This document shows, piece after piece, positions 60,657-64,000 of a stretch of 64,000 nt of DNA (its first letter is position 1; the number at the start of each line of letters is the position of its first letter). The translations under genes and the position numbers were made by a program. Source of the stretch: Paragyromitra xinjiangensis. Taxonomy: Eukaryota > Ascomycota > Pezizomycetes > Pezizales > Discinaceae. The notes beneath the pieces are model-generated. The model was not told where the DNA came from and made no database searches. It saw only the letters and a program-made list of their open reading frames with translations. The stretch covers positions 2,790,001-2,854,000 of the forward strand of contig JBCAMK010000002.1 of assembly GCA_038503065.1 (NCBI GenBank), written 5' to 3'.

Positions 60657-63568
60657 CGTGGGAATCAAAGAACTATAATAAAAACAGTTAAAGAAATATA
60701 CGGAAGAATGGTAATACAAGATAATACACGGATTAAAGTTTATAGGAGGGAAATAGTAAAGTAGATCAGAAATTGACAACACAGGCCAGAAACAACGTCT
60801 GAAACGGGAGGTAGGAAAATCTTAGAGAAAGGAGATGGGATGAAAACACGAAAGCGCAACAAGGAAGATCTCCTGTGGATTTAACAGACGAATGTATGGT
60901 GAAACTGATCTTCGTCGTGGAGGTATTCGGGGCATATATACTCGAGAGCAAGACCGCGGCGCGCCTGCCTAGAACTTTCCCATTCTAGAGCCCCAGAAAT
61001 TCGGCAAAAGGGCAAACAGGCATTGGTGCACTTACAGCCATGCCAAACTCCTCATCCAACCGAAATGCCAGTTTCCTGCAAGGACGGCTTGCGCACTAGA
61101 CAGTACCGAGCGGCGTACCTGCATGCCTGTGTGGGTGAGAAGCCTTCCCACTCGCCCACCAGCCGATGCATGAATCCCTACACCTTAAGGTTAATCCTTG
61201 TGACTGCACGCCAAGCACTCGTCACCTCCCCTGTTCCCCTCAGTTTAATTCGACTCGTTCCACTTTGGCGAAAGCTTGGTGTGCGTAGGCTAGTAAATTT
61301 GGTATGCCATTCGCTCCGTGACCGACGACCCTTCCGCAATTCCCGTTGGTTGTGTTCTAGCTTGCGGCAAAAATACCAGCAACTCAGCCTTAAGCGCCCA
61401 ACAAGATTCCTAACTCCCCACGACTCTATTATTAGAAATTTTGCAATAAATAAACAACTCGGCAGAGAGCCAAGATACAAAGTGTATCGCGTACAGGAGA
61501 CTGAGATTAAACCGGAATTATAATCAATCTTAATATACATAGCTCTCCACATTTATTCTGGTAACATGCTTAGCCTACTGGTGTAGACATTTTACCTTCA
61601 ATAACGCCTTACTTCCTATCATCGCTCCTCTAGTTTTTTTGTTGGATAACTGCGTACGTGTCAATCAATCGTTATCGGAAACAAACCTCCCCAAACCATG
61701 AAATTGGACGAGTGACGATATATGATTGTAAATAGCTGGTGCACTCCCCAAGGCCATACTGACTTGTCATGATCAAGCTGCAGCGTCTACATCTCCGGAT
61801 CCCACCACAAGCACGCTTCCTATCGTTGTTTCTTGGATCCACGAAATGGCACAAACGCACAAACACAATTCTTACCGGTATACCAACATTAACACTCTGT
61901 TCCGTTGCTACAGTCACGTCTCATTATGTACCTTATATGCAAAAGTTTCAGTATACGAGTTATCTAAGACGGCAGATTAATTCTTGTGAGAAGAAAAGGA
62001 TAACAGTGAAAAATCCGTATGAGACAGCACGGAGCCTGAGGGAACGAGATTTCACTTTCATTACGTACCATGGTATTGGCCCAAGGTTAAGAAATCCTAC
62101 TTCAAGACCTCTCTTCTCTCAAATCTGACCTGATTATAATGTCATTTTCTAAGACTTTTGCGAAAAATTATTTAGCGGGCTTCAATGGCCTACATGTTTC
62201 TTGCGCTCAGAAGTATGGTGTCGCTACGTCTTGGTATATGCATAGAGAAGTACAGCTAAGTCAATCACCTGTGTGGGCCAACAAACACTATCGATATGCA
62301 CCTATGCTAGTAATGAAGTTGAGCATCAGTATGCTCCTCGATGCTACTTTAAAAGATATGGGAGGGCTCACGAGTTTGCCGGTCCAAGCAGCTTCAATTC
62401 GAGAAGAGCTTTTTGAGAACCATACGGTACAGAATCGAACTCTTGGTATTTATCGATACTCGTCCCCGAGGCACAATAATACACCCCATAATCGTCCCTC
62501 CAATTTAGCTTCCCTCTTTTGTAACAAAATCTTCAGATAGGTATACGTGTCTGCTCTACCCGTTAACCATCTTCATCGCGATTGCCACGAATTCAACTCT
62601 TATATACCTAGCTAGACCTAATATTCTCCACGGCTCTGGCACGACGGGGCACCGGTACTCCTCTGGCACGAGCGAAACCATATACAGTTGTGTTGTAAAA
62701 ATGCTGTGGTATATGCCAAGATCGAATATGAGGGCTATGGGTATAGGTAAACTAACTCAAGTATTGTTTAGGCCTTCAGGGCTATATCTAACAATGATAG
62801 CGCTATTGCATTAGGTTTACGAAAATTCTGTGGTCGATGTGGATGGTGAAAAATCTCCTTCTCTTTTTTCTTTTCGTTCCTCATTGGTTAAGAGATGTAA
62901 GTACTTTGAGATGTTTGATGCTATATAAATTCAGCTGCAGGTCTTAGTTTCCGCACATATATTTATACCAGTTCCCGACGGTTACACTTAAAGTACATTT
63001 AACACAAAAGCTTTGTCTCCATAACCGAGGACCTCCCAATATATACATGCTAGCCTATCCTATACTCAAAGATGTGTGGGTATTTCCCTTATTTAAATGT
63101 TACTTCGATTGATAAACCTCCAATCTAAGATCTAGATGGCTTTCGACGGGTTTCTAGACCTCGCAATTGACGCAAAAAAAATAGCTAATTTAGCACGATT
63201 ACATCTACCAAAGATACCTTTCTAGCTTGGTTCAGGTTAGGAAATTTCTTGTTCAGTGCGCTCAGTACTAGTGCCCATAGATCCAGAATTCCTCTATTAA
63301 AGGACAGAAAGACTAAGAATAGTTAGGCAATTGGACACGAGTTCGTGTGGCTAATCTTCTAAACTGGAGTAGGCTATATGTTCATGTACGCGGCTAACAA
63401 AAGAAGCCAAATTATAATTGTGGGGAATTTTAACTTAGTTTGAGTCAGCTACAACAGCTGCTGCAACTGTACCCAAAATAAACATGGAACTGTTTTTAAG
63501 TTTTAATCTATTAATTAACTCCCTTTTTGGGTGTTTCAGGTGAATAAAAAGGGTTCATATTGTAATTT
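60657..63568. other. AT-rich region without supported genes
   Basis: About 2.9 kb. Open frames at 61,023-61,523 and 62,139-62,540 have no recognisable domain, and frequent stops and AT richness suggest decayed sequence. Promoter elements of the DUF3455 gene may be in the first 300 bp. No tRNA or rRNA recognised. Confidence 0.4.
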
Positions 63569-63843
63569 ATCGCTTGAGCAGCTGCTAGCCAAAAAATAAA
63601 GTCTGTTCGGTTCGGTACAAAGCAACGACCCTCCGCTTATTGAACTACATCTCGCTATGGCTATAGAAATCAATAAAATGGAATAGGAGAACTCTATATG
63701 ATTACAGAAAGACGTATTCATGTGAATCAGGATGCATAGGAAATAAAGAAGTTTGTTGTTCTTGAGACTTTCCTACACGTTGCTTGTACCGAACCGAACC
63801 GACTTTATTTTTTGGCTAGCAGCTTAGCAGATCACCGCTTGAT
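63569..63843. repeat. Inverted-repeat (MITE-like) element
   Basis: Arms 63,569-63,627 and 63,779-63,843 are inverted copies sharing GCTGCTAGCCAAAAAATAAA and GTTCGGTTCGGTACA, with 150 bp between them. No coding capacity. The termini do not resemble the CATCAG family, so it is a separate type. Confidence 0.6.
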
Positions 63844-64000
63844 AACGTACTTATAGCTAGCGAGTGTTATATGAATGTGCTTAATGAATTCATCATCATC
63901 ATTATAGCGAGTGTTATAGCAGCCAACTGGACCTATGAGCCAGTCAGCCATTAAATTACCTCCAGTTTTGGCCCTGTAGTTGCGGCGTGGCTGTAACTAT

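Noticed and set aside
61023..61523. 166-codon plus-strand open frame in the right AT-rich region
   Set aside because: Composition is like the surrounding non-coding sequence and the translation resembles no family; not enough to call a gene.

Overview
The window is genomic DNA of a filamentous fungus, most likely an ascomycete. The host genes have short introns (about 50-110 nt) with gctaac/ctaac branch points and GT..AG borders, and they encode typical fungal families: a TGL-type patatin, a CHORD-CHORD-CS protein and a secreted DUF3455 protein. I cannot name the species.

Layout. Bases 1-5244 are host DNA: a small coiled-coil protein gene (640-1211), a five-exon patatin-domain gene (2518-4464) and one copy of a dispersed repeat. 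From about 5245 to 53,450 almost everything is transposable elements inserted into one another. From 53,450 to the end the window is host-like and gene-poor, with a small coiled-coil/TM protein gene (54,560-54,931), the CHORD-CS gene (56,921-58,249) and a DUF3455 secretory gene (59,824-60,656).

The nest can be dated by layer, because most insertions have matching target-site duplications and several uninterrupted sites survive in sister copies. The outermost element is a non-autonomous unit with CATCAGCAAAA ends (6056-45,228, TSD TT), whose empty site is preserved near 46,150. Inside it lie two copies of a large Plavaka-type DNA transposon with the same termini: 6084-26,549, and 27,033-36,347 with TSD GA. 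It also holds a LINE-derived block (36,505-44,251). Plavaka copy 1 was later hit by an 11.98-kb Ty3/gypsy-type LTR retrotransposon (13,709-25,683; the 387-bp LTRs differ at one base by eye) and by a 247-bp MITE (26,061-26,307). The retrotransposon itself carries two MITEs inside gag, and one of these contains a SINE-like LINE derivative. A 1.8-kb CATCAG element sits in the LINE block and carries another MITE. East of the nest are two more LINE copies (46,617-49,946, broken by a solo LTR; 50,557-53,169, with an intact ORF1) and a long hairpin MITE between them.

How the parts work together. Each Plavaka element carries a transposase gene on the minus strand and two divergent plus-strand genes, one unknown and one DUF6532-like. 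Short palindromes of the type CGACCTC-spacer-GAGGTCG are scattered through both copies. The many small CATCAGCAAAA elements have the same ends and 2-3 bp TSDs, so they are probably mobilised by the Plavaka transposase. The LTR retrotransposon has gag-protease and pol in different frames, joined by a textbook -1 frameshift signal. It also carries an extra 991-codon ORF between pol and the right LTR that looks like a 2-oxoglutarate/Fe(II) dioxygenase. That ORF and the palindrome system are the most unusual things here.
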